A DNA stretch of 7,114 bases, from contig CAAFLF010000022.1 in assembly GCA_900763685.1 (NCBI GenBank), forward strand, positions 1 through 7,114. The letters are read 5' to 3'. The notes beneath the pieces were generated by a model. The model ran no database searches, was not told the origin of the DNA, and worked only from the letters and a program-made list of their open reading frames with translations. Source of the stretch: an uncultured Oscillospiraceae bacterium. Lineage in GTDB: Bacteria; Bacillota; Clostridia; Oscillospirales; Oscillospiraceae. Each line of letters begins with the position of its first letter. The first letter of the stretch is position 1. The translations under genes were made by a program, and so were the position numbers. Of the stretch, positions 1 to 5,275 are shown one piece after another.

Positions 1-510
1 CCCTGCATCGCCGAGCCTCGTAAGGAAGTCTCCAAGTACGCGCCCAAGATGGTCATTATGCACATCAATCCCGACAACATCCGGGACGTCATCGGTAAGG
101 GCGGTTCTGTCATCCAGAAGATCGTGGCCGATACCGGCGCCAAGATCGACATCGACGACGACGGCACCATCCACATCGCCTCTCCCGACGCCGCCAGCTG
201 CGACGCCGCCAAGAAGTGCATCGACGACATCGTCTTCGAGCCCACCGTGGGCGAGCTGTACTACGGCCGCGTGGTGCGCCTGATGACCTTCGGCGCCTTC
301 GTGGAGCTGGCCCCCGGCAAGGACGGTCTCGTCCACATCTCCAAGCTGGCCGACCACCGCATTGAGAAGGTGGAGGACGCCTGCAAGGTGGGCGACATGA
401 TGTGGGTCAAGGTCACCGAGATCGACGAGAAGGGCCGCGTGAATCTGAGCCACAAGGACGCCATGAAGGAGATCCGCGCCAAGGAAGCCGCCGGCGAGCG
501 GGTGAAGTAA
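1..510 (+). CDS. pnp: Polynucleotide phosphorylase, C-terminal part (5' end outside window)
   Basis: The reading frame is open from the first base and ends at TAA, giving the last 169 residues of PNPase. This enzyme is a phosphate-dependent 3'-5' exoribonuclease of mRNA decay and works as a trimer in the cytoplasm. The visible part holds the two RNA-binding domains. A KH domain covers about residues 17-75 of the fragment, with the GxxG loop seen as VIGKGGS (residues 30-36). An S1 domain covers about 84-157, with [15 protein letters not shown] and DGLVHISKL. The catalytic RNase PH-like domains lie upstream of the window. The protein ends soon after the S1 domain, at GERVK, with little tail. 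The internal ATG at base 49 is not a start, because the PNPase sequence continues upstream of it ([15 protein letters not shown]). A strong terminator follows 24 bases after the stop, so pnp ends its transcription unit. Identification is very secure. Confidence 0.97.
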   Translation, partial: PCIAEPRKEVSKYAPKMVIMHINPDNIRDVIGKGGSVIQKIVADTGAKIDIDDDGTIHIASPDAASCDAAKKCIDDIVFEPTVGELYYGRVVRLMTFGAFVELAPGKDGLVHISKLADHRIEKVEDACKVGDMMWVKVTEIDEKGRVNLSHKDAMKEIRAKEAAGERVK

Positions 511-534
511 GGGTTTCCTTCCCAAGAAAAGGTA

Positions 535-566
535 CGGGAGCGGGCGAAAGCCCGCTCCCGCTTTTT
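535..566 (+). terminator. Rho-independent terminator of pnp
   Basis: An 11-bp perfect stem (535-545 with 550-560) closes a GAAA loop and is followed by a T5 tract at 562-566. It lies 24 bases after the pnp stop codon. A loose T-rich stretch on the opposite strand (complement of 527-530) might give weak activity in the other direction. Confidence 0.93.
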
Positions 567-567
567 G

Positions 568-602
568 AAAAACGCCCCGGCGGGATCTCTCCCGCCGGGG
601 CG
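568..602 (-). terminator. Rho-independent terminator of the XRE regulator gene
   Basis: A 13-bp perfect stem (573-585 with 590-602) has a 4-base loop. Read on the minus strand it is followed by TTTTT (572 down to 568). It begins 4 bases after the minus-strand regulator gene ends. Its T tract lies one base from the T tract of the pnp terminator, so the two convergent genes are insulated by back-to-back terminators. Confidence 0.92.
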
Positions 603-606
603 CTCC

Positions 607-822
607 TCATTCCCTGGGCCAGTCCAGGTCCCTGGGCAGGCCCAGGAGGTAATCCGCGCTCACGTGGTAGTGCTCGCAGAATTTCACCAGATAGGCGATG
701 GGCGGCGTGTTGAAGCCGGTCTCATACCGGGCGATCTGGACCTGATGATAGCCGATGGCCGCCGCCAGCTGCCGCTGGGTCTCATCGTGATCCGTCCGGA
801 CGTCAATCATGCGCTGTATCAC
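607..822 (-). CDS. Small XRE-family helix-turn-helix transcriptional regulator
   Basis: This 71-residue protein is essentially a single Cro/C1-type HTH domain. The helix-turn-helix runs about residues 15-36: QRQLAAAIG is the first helix and HQVQIARYETG is the recognition helix with the usual RYE-x-G ending. The PPIAYLVKFCEHYHVSADYLLGL segment (40-62) is typical of XRE proteins. There is no extra ligand-binding or protease domain, so it probably acts as a simple dimeric repressor. The start is GTG: GGAGGAGGT lies 7 bases before it, whereas the internal ATG at 810-808 is too far from that site. The gene is transcribed divergently from the zinc-ribbon membrane protein gene at 923. Two matching palindromes lie in the shared intergenic region, so autoregulation plus control of the neighbour is the likely role (inference). 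The family assignment is secure; the signal it responds to is unknown. Confidence 0.92.
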   Translation of the reverse strand: MIQRMIDVRTDHDETQRQLAAAIGYHQVQIARYETGFNTPPIAYLVKFCEHYHVSADYLLGLPRDLDWPRE

Positions 823-828
823 GGAAGC

Positions 829-837
829 ACCTCCTCC
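829..837 (-). promoter_or_regulatory. Shine-Dalgarno site fixing the GTG start of the XRE gene
   Basis: On the minus strand this reads GGAGGAGGT. The AGGAGG core ends 7 bases before GTG at 822. The next in-frame ATG is 12 bases further downstream, which would leave about 19 bases of spacing, so the GTG is preferred. Confidence 0.85.
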
Positions 838-839
838 GC

Positions 840-868
840 TTGACAGCTTATAGCAGATGTGCTATCCT
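840..868 (+). promoter_or_regulatory. Promoter of the zinc-ribbon membrane protein gene
   Basis: A perfect -35 box TTGACA (840-845) is followed by a 17-base spacer and the -10 box TATCCT (863-868). The -10 is preceded by TG at 860-861, giving the extended form TGnTATCCT. Transcription should begin near 875, leaving about 48 bases of leader before the ATG at 923. The first palindromic operator fills the spacer and overlaps the -10, so a bound regulator would block RNA polymerase. Confidence 0.8.
849..866. promoter_or_regulatory. Operator 1, probable XRE regulator binding site
   Basis: The sequence is TATAGCA-GATG-TGCTATC, with a perfect 6-bp inverted repeat (850-855 and 860-865). It shares the core ATAGCA-N4-TGCTATC with operator 2. 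It lies between the -35 and -10 boxes of the plus-strand promoter and overlaps the -10. Assignment to the adjacent XRE protein rests on position and symmetry. Confidence 0.8.
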
Positions 869-869
869 T

Positions 870-898
870 ATTCTGTAAGATAGCATTTATGCTATCAA
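870..898 (-). promoter_or_regulatory. Probable promoter of the XRE regulator gene
   Basis: On the minus strand TTGATA (898-893) is followed by a 17-base spacer and CAGAAT (875-870), a moderate match. An alternative is the extended -10 TGCTATCTT (885-877), which lacks a good -35 box. Either way operator 2 lies inside the promoter. The exact start point cannot be fixed from sequence alone. Confidence 0.55.
879..896. promoter_or_regulatory. Operator 2, probable XRE regulator binding site
   Basis: GATAGCAT-TT-ATGCTATC is a palindrome with perfect 8-bp arms and two central bases. Its centre is exactly 30 bp from that of operator 1, close to three helical turns, so dimers on both sites would face the same side of the DNA. 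It lies in the spacer of the predicted minus-strand promoter and just downstream of the expected plus-strand transcription start. Confidence 0.85.
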
Positions 899-922
899 AT
901 CAAACAGAGAGAGGTTACTGCT

Positions 923-1537
923 ATGGCCGATAAACTCATCTCCTGCAAAACTTGCGGCGCGGAGATCTCCGCCTCCGCCAAGACCTGCCCCAGCTGCGGC
1001 GCCAAGAACCGGAAGCCCTTCTACCGCAAGTGGTGGTTCTACGCCCTGATCGTCCTCCTGGTCCTCGGCGCTCTGGGCGGCGGAAAAACCGGCTCCCCCG
1101 CCGCCTCCGGCACACCGGACACCCCTCCGGCGGCCAGCTCCGCCAGCGCGGCCTCCTCCGAAAGCGGCGCCGCCTCCGGCGCCGGGAGCTCGGAAGAGGA
1201 GGAGCCCATCATCACCTACACCCATTACCGGGCCACGGAGCTCTTCGACGCCCTGAGCGCCAACGCGCTGAACGCCAGCCAGACCCTGAAGGGCCAGTAT
1301 GTGGAGCTGGAGGGCTACCTGAACGTTATCGACAGCGATGGGAAGTACATCGGCGTCGGCGCGGCCTCCACCGACTATGACTACCTCTTCCAAAACGTCA
1401 CCTGCTACCTGAAAAGCGACGACCAGCGTCAGCAGGTGGCCGCCATGAAAACGAACGAGCCCATCACGGTCTACGGAAAGATCACGGACGTGGGCGAGGC
1501 CCTGGGCTTCTACCTGAATATCGACCGCATCGGCTGA
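923..1537 (+). CDS. Membrane-anchored zinc-ribbon protein with tRNA_anti-like (OB-type) domain
   Basis: The 204-residue protein has three parts. Residues 8-25 form a zinc ribbon with two CxxC knuckles (C8, C11, C22, C25). Residues 37-53 form one transmembrane helix preceded by basic residues (KNRKPFYRK), which predicts the zinc ribbon inside the cell and the rest outside. A low-complexity Ala/Ser/Gly/Pro linker (56-90) and an EEEE stretch lead to a C-terminal domain (about 102-204). Its pattern, with NALNA, LKGQYVELEGYL, DSDGKYI, NVTCYL and VGEALGFYLNIDRI, matches the tRNA_anti-like family (PF12869), an OB-fold group of unclear function. Translation starts at ATG 923 with a modest site (GAGGT, 911-915). 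The gene stands alone with its own promoter and terminator and is divergent from an XRE regulator that probably represses it. The domain layout is well supported; the biological role is unknown, and nucleic-acid binding outside the cell seems unlikely despite the family name. Confidence 0.88.
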   Translation: MADKLISCKTCGAEISASAKTCPSCGAKNRKPFYRKWWFYALIVLLVLGALGGGKTGSPAASGTPDTPPAASSASAASSESGAASGAGSSEEEEPIITYTHYRATELFDALSANALNASQTLKGQYVELEGYLNVIDSDGKYIGVGAASTDYDYLFQNVTCYLKSDDQRQQVAAMKTNEPITVYGKITDVGEALGFYLNIDRIG

Positions 1538-1552
1538 CACAGCTCCCTTCCG

Positions 1553-1585
1553 TCCCGGCTTGACCACGGTCAGGCCGGGATTTTT
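1553..1585 (+). terminator. Rho-independent terminator of the zinc-ribbon membrane protein gene
   Basis: A 13-bp stem with one G·U pair (1553-1565 with 1568-1580) is followed by TTTTT at 1581-1585. The innermost pair or two probably open to make a usable loop. It lies 15 bases after the stop codon, confirming a single-gene transcript. Confidence 0.9.
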
Positions 1586-1630
1586 GCGTTTGCCGCCGGG
1601 GCAAAGTCCTTTTCTCCCCCAAAGTCCCTC

Positions 1631-1659
1631 TCGCTTTTCTTTTTTTCGTGTGGTATGAT
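1631..1659 (+). promoter_or_regulatory. Probable extended -10 promoter of the potassium channel gene
   Basis: TATGAT (1654-1659) matches the -10 consensus at five of six positions and is preceded by TG at 1651-1652 (TGGTATGAT). The -35 candidate TCGCTT (1631-1636), 17 bases upstream, is weak. A pyrimidine-rich tract precedes it, together with two copies of CAAAGTCC (1602-1609 and 1620-1627) 18 bases apart, whose meaning is unclear. Confidence 0.65.
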
Positions 1660-1678
1660 AGGAATGATACCCACGGAC

Positions 1679-1686
1679 AAGGAGGG
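1679..1686 (+). promoter_or_regulatory. Shine-Dalgarno site fixing the ATG start of the channel gene
   Basis: AAGGAGGG ends 9 bases before ATG 1696. The frame is also open back to a GTG at 1648, but that codon has no ribosome binding site and lies upstream of the predicted -10 box, so it would not be transcribed. Confidence 0.85.
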
Positions 1687-1695
1687 AGGCGGCCT

Positions 1696-2928
1696 ATGGA
1701 GCGGCGGAACAGCGAGACCCTGCGGGAGCGGCGGCGAAAGCGGGTCTTTGAGATCGTGGAGATCGGCGCGGCGGACGACGCCCTCAGCCGGGGCTACGAC
1801 TTCTTCGGCTCTTTCGTGGTGGTGCTGGCGCTGGCGGCCAGCGTGGCCGCCACCTTTGACGGGGCGGAGGCGCGCTGCGGGGCGCTCCTCGACACGGTGG
1901 AGATCGTGACCTCCGCCTTCTTCGCGGTGGACTACGCCCTGCGGGTCTGGACGGCCCGCTGCCTCTACCCCACCCTGACGCCGGGGAAGGCGGTCCTGCG
2001 CTATGTCACCTCCGTGGGCGGCCTCATCGACCTTGTGAGCTTCCTGCCCACCTTCCTGCCGGTGTTCTTCCCCAGCGGGATGGTGGCCTTCCGGATGTTC
2101 CGGGTGGTGCGGATCTTCCGGCTCTTCCGCATCAACGCCTACTATGACTCCCTCCACGTCATCACGGAGGTCCTGCGCGGCAAGCGCCAGCAGCTGCTCT
2201 CCTCCGTCTTCATCATCCTGACGCTGATGCTGGCCTCCAGCCTCTGCATGTACTCCCTGGAGCACGAGGCCCAGCCGGAGGTCTTCCGCAACGCCTTCTC
2301 CGGCATCTGGTGGTCCGTCTCCACCCTGCTGACTGTGGGCTACGGGGACATCTACCCCATCACCACGGCGGGCAAGATCTTCGGCATCGTCATCACCTTT
2401 TTGGGGGTGGGCATGGTGGCCATCCCCACGGGTATCATTTCCGCCGGCTTCGTGGACCAGTACTCCCGCATTAAGCGCATCAGCGAGTACGGCCAGGCCT
2501 CGGACGTCCACTTCATTCAGGTCTACCTCCGGAAGAAGGACGCCTGGGTGGGCAAGACCATCCGGGACGCGGGGCTCCCCGGCGGCGTCATCGCCGCCGC
2601 CATCCAGCGGGGAGGGCGCATCGTGATGCCCCGGGGCGACACGGTACTGGAGGCCGGGGACACCCTGGTGCTGGGGGCCCAGGGCTTCCGCAGCGACCAG
2701 CACATCGACCTCAAGGAGATCACCCTCCGCCGCCAGAACCCCTGGGTGGGCCAGCACATCCGGGAGCTGGACATCTCCCGCCGGACCCTCATCGTCCTGG
2801 TGCGGCGGGACGGCAAGGCCCTCATCCCCCACGGCGACCTGCGGCTGCGGGAGGGGGACACCGTGGTGCTCTACACCCAGACCGCCGCCCGTCCCGAGCC
2901 GGAGACGGAGGAGATCATCGAGTTCTGA
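1696..2928 (+). CDS. Voltage-gated-type potassium channel with two tandem RCK_C (TrkA_C) domains
   Basis: The 410-residue protein is an inner-membrane K+ channel subunit, expected to form a tetramer. The six-helix layout is clear: S1 about 34-54, S2 about 64-85 (with E69, D79, R83), S3 about 100-125 (D112), and S4 about 129-147 with arginines at every third position (R133, R136, R139, R142, R145). S5 is about 166-189, then a pore helix, the selectivity filter TVGYGD (213-218), and S6 about 225-250. The arginine ladder suggests true voltage sensing. After S6 the cytoplasmic part has two TrkA_C-like repeats (about 268-329 and 338-395). They align without gaps at a 66-residue offset over 284-326 and 350-392, with 16 identities in 43 positions (WVG, PxGD, GDTxVL). 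No nucleotide-binding RCK_N Rossmann domain lies between S6 and the repeats. The start is ATG 1696, set by its ribosome binding site. The ligand of the RCK_C pair is unknown; cyclic di-AMP is a known RCK_C ligand in Bacillota but is only a suggestion here. Confidence 0.93.
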   Translation: MERRNSETLRERRRKRVFEIVEIGAADDALSRGYDFFGSFVVVLALAASVAATFDGAEARCGALLDTVEIVTSAFFAVDYALRVWTARCLYPTLTPGKAVLRYVTSVGGLIDLVSFLPTFLPVFFPSGMVAFRMFRVVRIFRLFRINAYYDSLHVITEVLRGKRQQLLSSVFIILTLMLASSLCMYSLEHEAQPEVFRNAFSGIWWSVSTLLTVGYGDIYPITTAGKIFGIVITFLGVGMVAIPTGIISAGFVDQYSRIKRISEYGQASDVHFIQVYLRKKDAWVGKTIRDAGLPGGVIAAAIQRGGRIVMPRGDTVLEAGDTLVLGAQGFRSDQHIDLKEITLRRQNPWVGQHIRELDISRRTLIVLVRRDGKALIPHGDLRLREGDTVVLYTQTAARPEPETEEIIEF

Positions 2929-3051
2929 GCGGGCAGGGGACCGCCGCCGCGGGCGTCCCCGGGGATCACCCCGGTCCCTCTCTCCGCGGAGCGCCCCCGG
3001 GATGGGGGCAGCGGCCCCGGCGACGGCCGGGGCGGAAAGGAAGATCGATTC
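2929..3051 (+). other. GC-rich intergenic gap with short hairpins, no clear promoter or terminator
   Basis: This 123-base gap between the channel and NYN genes is almost purely G and C. It holds an 8-bp perfect hairpin (3014-3021 with 3026-3033, loop GACG) and a 6-bp one (2993-2998 with 3004-3009). Neither has a T tract, so they are poor terminators. I see no -10/-35 pair. The NYN gene may be read through from the channel promoter, or have a promoter I cannot recognise. GGAAAGGA (3034-3041) is its likely ribosome binding site. Confidence 0.5.
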
Positions 3052-3849
3052 ATGGATACAGAACGCAAGGTGGCGGTCCTCTTCGACGCGGAGAACATCG
3101 CCAGCAAGTATACGCCGGTGATCCTCAACGAGGCCAACGCCCTGGGGAGCGTCATCATCCGGCGGATCTACGGGGACTGGACGGCCCGGGAGATGAGCTC
3201 CTGGAAGCAGGTGATCCTGGACCACTCCATCCAGCCCATCCAGCAGTACCGGAACGTCTCGGGGAAGAACTCCTCGGACTCCGCCCTCATCATCGACGCC
3301 ATGGACCTCCTCTACCAGGGGCGGGTGGATACCTTCTGCATCGTGTCCTCGGACAGTGACTTTACCCGGCTCGCCGCCCGGCTGCGGGAGTCCGAGAAGT
3401 TCGTCCTGGGTCTCGGGGAGCAGAAGACGCCCCAGAGCTTCATCTCCGCCTGCAGCAAGTTCGCCTATCTGGACCTCCTCTACGAGGCGGCCCAGCCGGA
3501 GAAGGCCGAAAAGGCCGAGAAGAAGGGCAAGAGCAAGGGCAAGAACCAAAAGAAGGCCGCCCAGCCCGCCGAGAAGGCCCCGGTCCCGGAGAGCCGGGCG
3601 GGCTCGGACCTGGCCGTGGTGCGGGAGACCCTGGTGAAACTGGCGGAGGAGAACTCCTCCGACGACGGGTGGATCCTCTCCTCCAAGCTGGCGGAGCTGC
3701 TGGGCCGGAAGCTGCCGGACTTCGACGTCCGGAACTTCCGCTACAAGAAGTTCGTGCAGTTCGTGGAGTCCCTGCGGCTCTTTGAGACCAAGCGCCAGGC
3801 CGCCGAGGGCGAGCTGGTGCACACCATCTACTTCCGGGTGAAGGCGTAA
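3052..3849 (+). CDS. NYN (LabA/DUF88-type PIN-like) domain protein with C-terminal LOTUS/OST-HTH-like domain
   Basis: The 265-residue protein begins with an NYN domain (about 5-143), a PIN-like nuclease fold. Its acidic metal-binding residues are visible: D12 in LFDAEN, D76 in NSSDSALIIDAMD, and D101/D103 in VSSDSDF. A charged Ala/Lys/Glu/Pro linker (about 147-184) follows, with repeated KAEK and GKSKGK blocks. The C-terminal part (about 186-265, VVRETLVKLAEENSSDDGW, LAELLGRKLPDFDVRNFRYKKF, VHTIYFRVK) fits the LOTUS/OST-HTH domain often fused to LabA-like NYN domains and thought to bind RNA. The likely role is metal-dependent RNA cleavage or processing in the cytoplasm, but bacterial members are poorly characterised. 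The ATG is preceded by GGAAAGGA. It is followed 14 bases later by lspA, so it probably opens that operon. Domain identity is firm; the substrate is unknown. Confidence 0.9.
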   Translation: MDTERKVAVLFDAENIASKYTPVILNEANALGSVIIRRIYGDWTAREMSSWKQVILDHSIQPIQQYRNVSGKNSSDSALIIDAMDLLYQGRVDTFCIVSSDSDFTRLAARLRESEKFVLGLGEQKTPQSFISACSKFAYLDLLYEAAQPEKAEKAEKKGKSKGKNQKKAAQPAEKAPVPESRAGSDLAVVRETLVKLAEENSSDDGWILSSKLAELLGRKLPDFDVRNFRYKKFVQFVESLRLFETKRQAAEGELVHTIYFRVKA

Positions 3850-3863
3850 AAGGAGGCGGGCGC

Positions 3864-4361
3864 GTGTTTCTCTACTTTCTGCTGGCCATCGCTCTCACGG
3901 CGGCGGACCAGGCGGTGAAGGCTTGGACCGTGGGCCATTTCGCCGCCCCGGCGGCGGGCTTTACCGCCACGGCGGACGCCTACGCCCCCTGCGTCCCCGG
4001 CATCCTGGAGCTGACGCGGGTCCACAACTACGGCGCGGCCTGGTCCAGCTTCTCCGGGATGCGCTGGCTCCTCAGCGCCGTCACCGCCGCCATCCTGATC
4101 GCGGTTTTGGTCCTGCTGCTCCGGGGCGTCGTGCGGCATCCCGCGGGGCGGGTGGCCGGGGCGCTGATCCTGGCGGGGGGGCTTGGGAACCTCATCGACC
4201 GGGTGCGGCTTGGCTACGTGGTGGACATGTTCCACTTCGTCTTCTGGCCCAGCTATCCGGTTTTCAACCTGGCGGACATCTGCATCGTGGCCGGGGCCAT
4301 CCTGGGGGCCATCTACTACCTCTTCCTCTATGAAAAGCACGACAAGGGGGCCCGGGCATGA
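3864..4361 (+). CDS. lspA: Lipoprotein signal peptidase (signal peptidase II)
   Basis: LspA is the membrane aspartyl protease that removes the signal peptide from diacylated prolipoproteins. The 165-residue length and four hydrophobic segments fit the family (about 2-20, 68-86, 96-111, 132-156). Conserved features are DQxxK near the N terminus (D15, Q16, K19), the HNYGAAWS motif (54-61, usually N-x-GAAF), GNLIDR (108-113), and the catalytic aspartates D121 in VVDMFHF and D138 in FNLADIC. The Trp in GAAW in place of the usual Phe is a small departure. The start is GTG 3864, with AAAAGGAGG 7 bases upstream. The 3' end overlaps the next gene by ATGA, so the two are probably translationally coupled. 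The lspA–RluA-type synthase pairing parallels lspA–ylyB of Bacillus subtilis. Confidence 0.96.
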   Translation: MFLYFLLAIALTAADQAVKAWTVGHFAAPAAGFTATADAYAPCVPGILELTRVHNYGAAWSSFSGMRWLLSAVTAAILIAVLVLLLRGVVRHPAGRVAGALILAGGLGNLIDRVRLGYVVDMFHFVFWPSYPVFNLADICIVAGAILGAIYYLFLYEKHDKGARA

Positions 4362-5275
4362 GCGCCCTGACCCTCCCCGTGCCGCCGGAGGCCGCCGGGG
4401 GCCGGGTGGACGCCTGGCTCGCGGAGCAGCGGGAGGACCTGACCCGCTCCGCCGCCGCCCGTCTCCTGGAGGACGGGCAGGTGACCTGTGACGGCAAACC
4501 CCTGCCGAAAAACTACCGCCTCCGGGGCGGCGAGAGCCTGACGGTGACCCTGCCGGAGGTCCAGGAGACGGAGCTCCTGGCCCAGGACATCCCCCTGGAT
4601 GTGGTCTACGAGGACGGGGACGTCATCGTCCTCAACAAGCCCAAGGGCCTGGTGGTGCATCCCGCCCCGGGCCACGCCGACGGGACCCTGGTCAACGCCC
4701 TGCTCCACCACTGCGGGGACTCCCTCTCCGGCATCGGGGGGGAGAAGCGGCCCGGCATCGTCCACCGCATCGACCGGGACACCTCGGGCCTGATCATCGC
4801 GGCGAAGAACGACTTCGCCCACCAGAAGCTCTCCGCCCAGCTCTCGGACCACAGCCTGGCCCGGACCTATGAGTGCATCGTCATCGGGAACCTCCGGGAG
4901 GACTCCGGCACCGTGGACGCCCCCATTGGACGGGACAAACGGGACCGGAAGAAGATGGCGGTGGTCCCGGATGGCCGCCGGGCCGTCACCCATTGGGAGG
5001 TCATCGCCCGCTACCCGGGCTTCACCCACGTCCGCTGCCGGCTGGAGACCGGGCGCACCCACCAGATCCGGGTCCACATGGCCTATCTCGGCCACCCCAT
5101 CCTGGGGGACACGGTCTACGGGGCGAGGAAGCCCGTGCCGGGGCTCCAGGGCCAGTGCCTTCACGCCGTGGGGCTGCGCTTCGTCCATCCCCGGACCGGG
5201 GAGACGGTGGAGCTCAGCTGCCCCCTGCCGGAGGAGTTCCAGCGGGAGCTGAAGAAATTGGAGGCGAGACGATGA
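4358..5275 (+). CDS. rluD: RluA/RluD-family 23S rRNA-type pseudouridine synthase
   Basis: The 305-residue enzyme isomerises uridine to pseudouridine in RNA, most likely large-subunit rRNA. An N-terminal S4 RNA-binding domain spans about 14-64 (GRVDAWLA, LTRSAAARLLEDGQV). The catalytic domain follows, with NKPKGLVVHPAPGH (93-106), the motif HRIDRDTSGL (136-145) whose D139 is the catalytic aspartate, RTYECIV, and the C-terminal GRTHQIRVHMAYLGHPILGD block. Length and layout match RluD and B. subtilis YlyB. The exact uridine targets cannot be told from sequence, so the symbol marks the family rather than a proven equivalent. The start ATG overlaps the lspA stop (ATGA), with AAGGGGG 7 bases upstream inside lspA. 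The stop likewise overlaps the start of the next gene. Confidence 0.95.
   Translation: MSALTLPVPPEAAGGRVDAWLAEQREDLTRSAAARLLEDGQVTCDGKPLPKNYRLRGGESLTVTLPEVQETELLAQDIPLDVVYEDGDVIVLNKPKGLVVHPAPGHADGTLVNALLHHCGDSLSGIGGEKRPGIVHRIDRDTSGLIIAAKNDFAHQKLSAQLSDHSLARTYECIVIGNLREDSGTVDAPIGRDKRDRKKMAVVPDGRRAVTHWEVIARYPGFTHVRCRLETGRTHQIRVHMAYLGHPILGDTVYGARKPVPGLQGQCLHAVGLRFVHPRTGETVELSCPLPEEFQRELKKLEARR

Noticed and set aside
887..1567. A 226-codon minus-strand frame opposite the zinc-ribbon membrane gene
   Set aside because: Its sequence is Gly/Ala/Val-rich, it runs through the operator region and the terminator stem, and the plus-strand gene has clear domains.
1602..1627. Direct repeat of CAAAGTCC, 18 bases apart, as a possible activator site
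   Set aside because: The copies are short, lie in a pyrimidine-rich tract, and have no regulator nearby; chance is a sufficient explanation.
1648..1695. GTG start 16 codons upstream for the channel gene
   Set aside because: It precedes the predicted -10 box and lacks a Shine-Dalgarno site; ATG 1696 has AAGGAGGG at good distance.
1570..3822. A 750-codon open frame on the minus strand
   Set aside because: It lies opposite two clear genes (the K+ channel and NYN protein). Its translation is Gly/His/Leu/Asp/Pro-rich with no recognisable domain, typical of antisense frames in GC-rich DNA.
4873..5271. In-frame upstream extension of the unknown membrane protein, which would make it 344 residues
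   Set aside because: The upstream part is a His/Pro/Gly/Arg-rich shadow of the pseudouridine synthase gene. The ATG at 5272 has a ribosome binding site and a proper membrane anchor.
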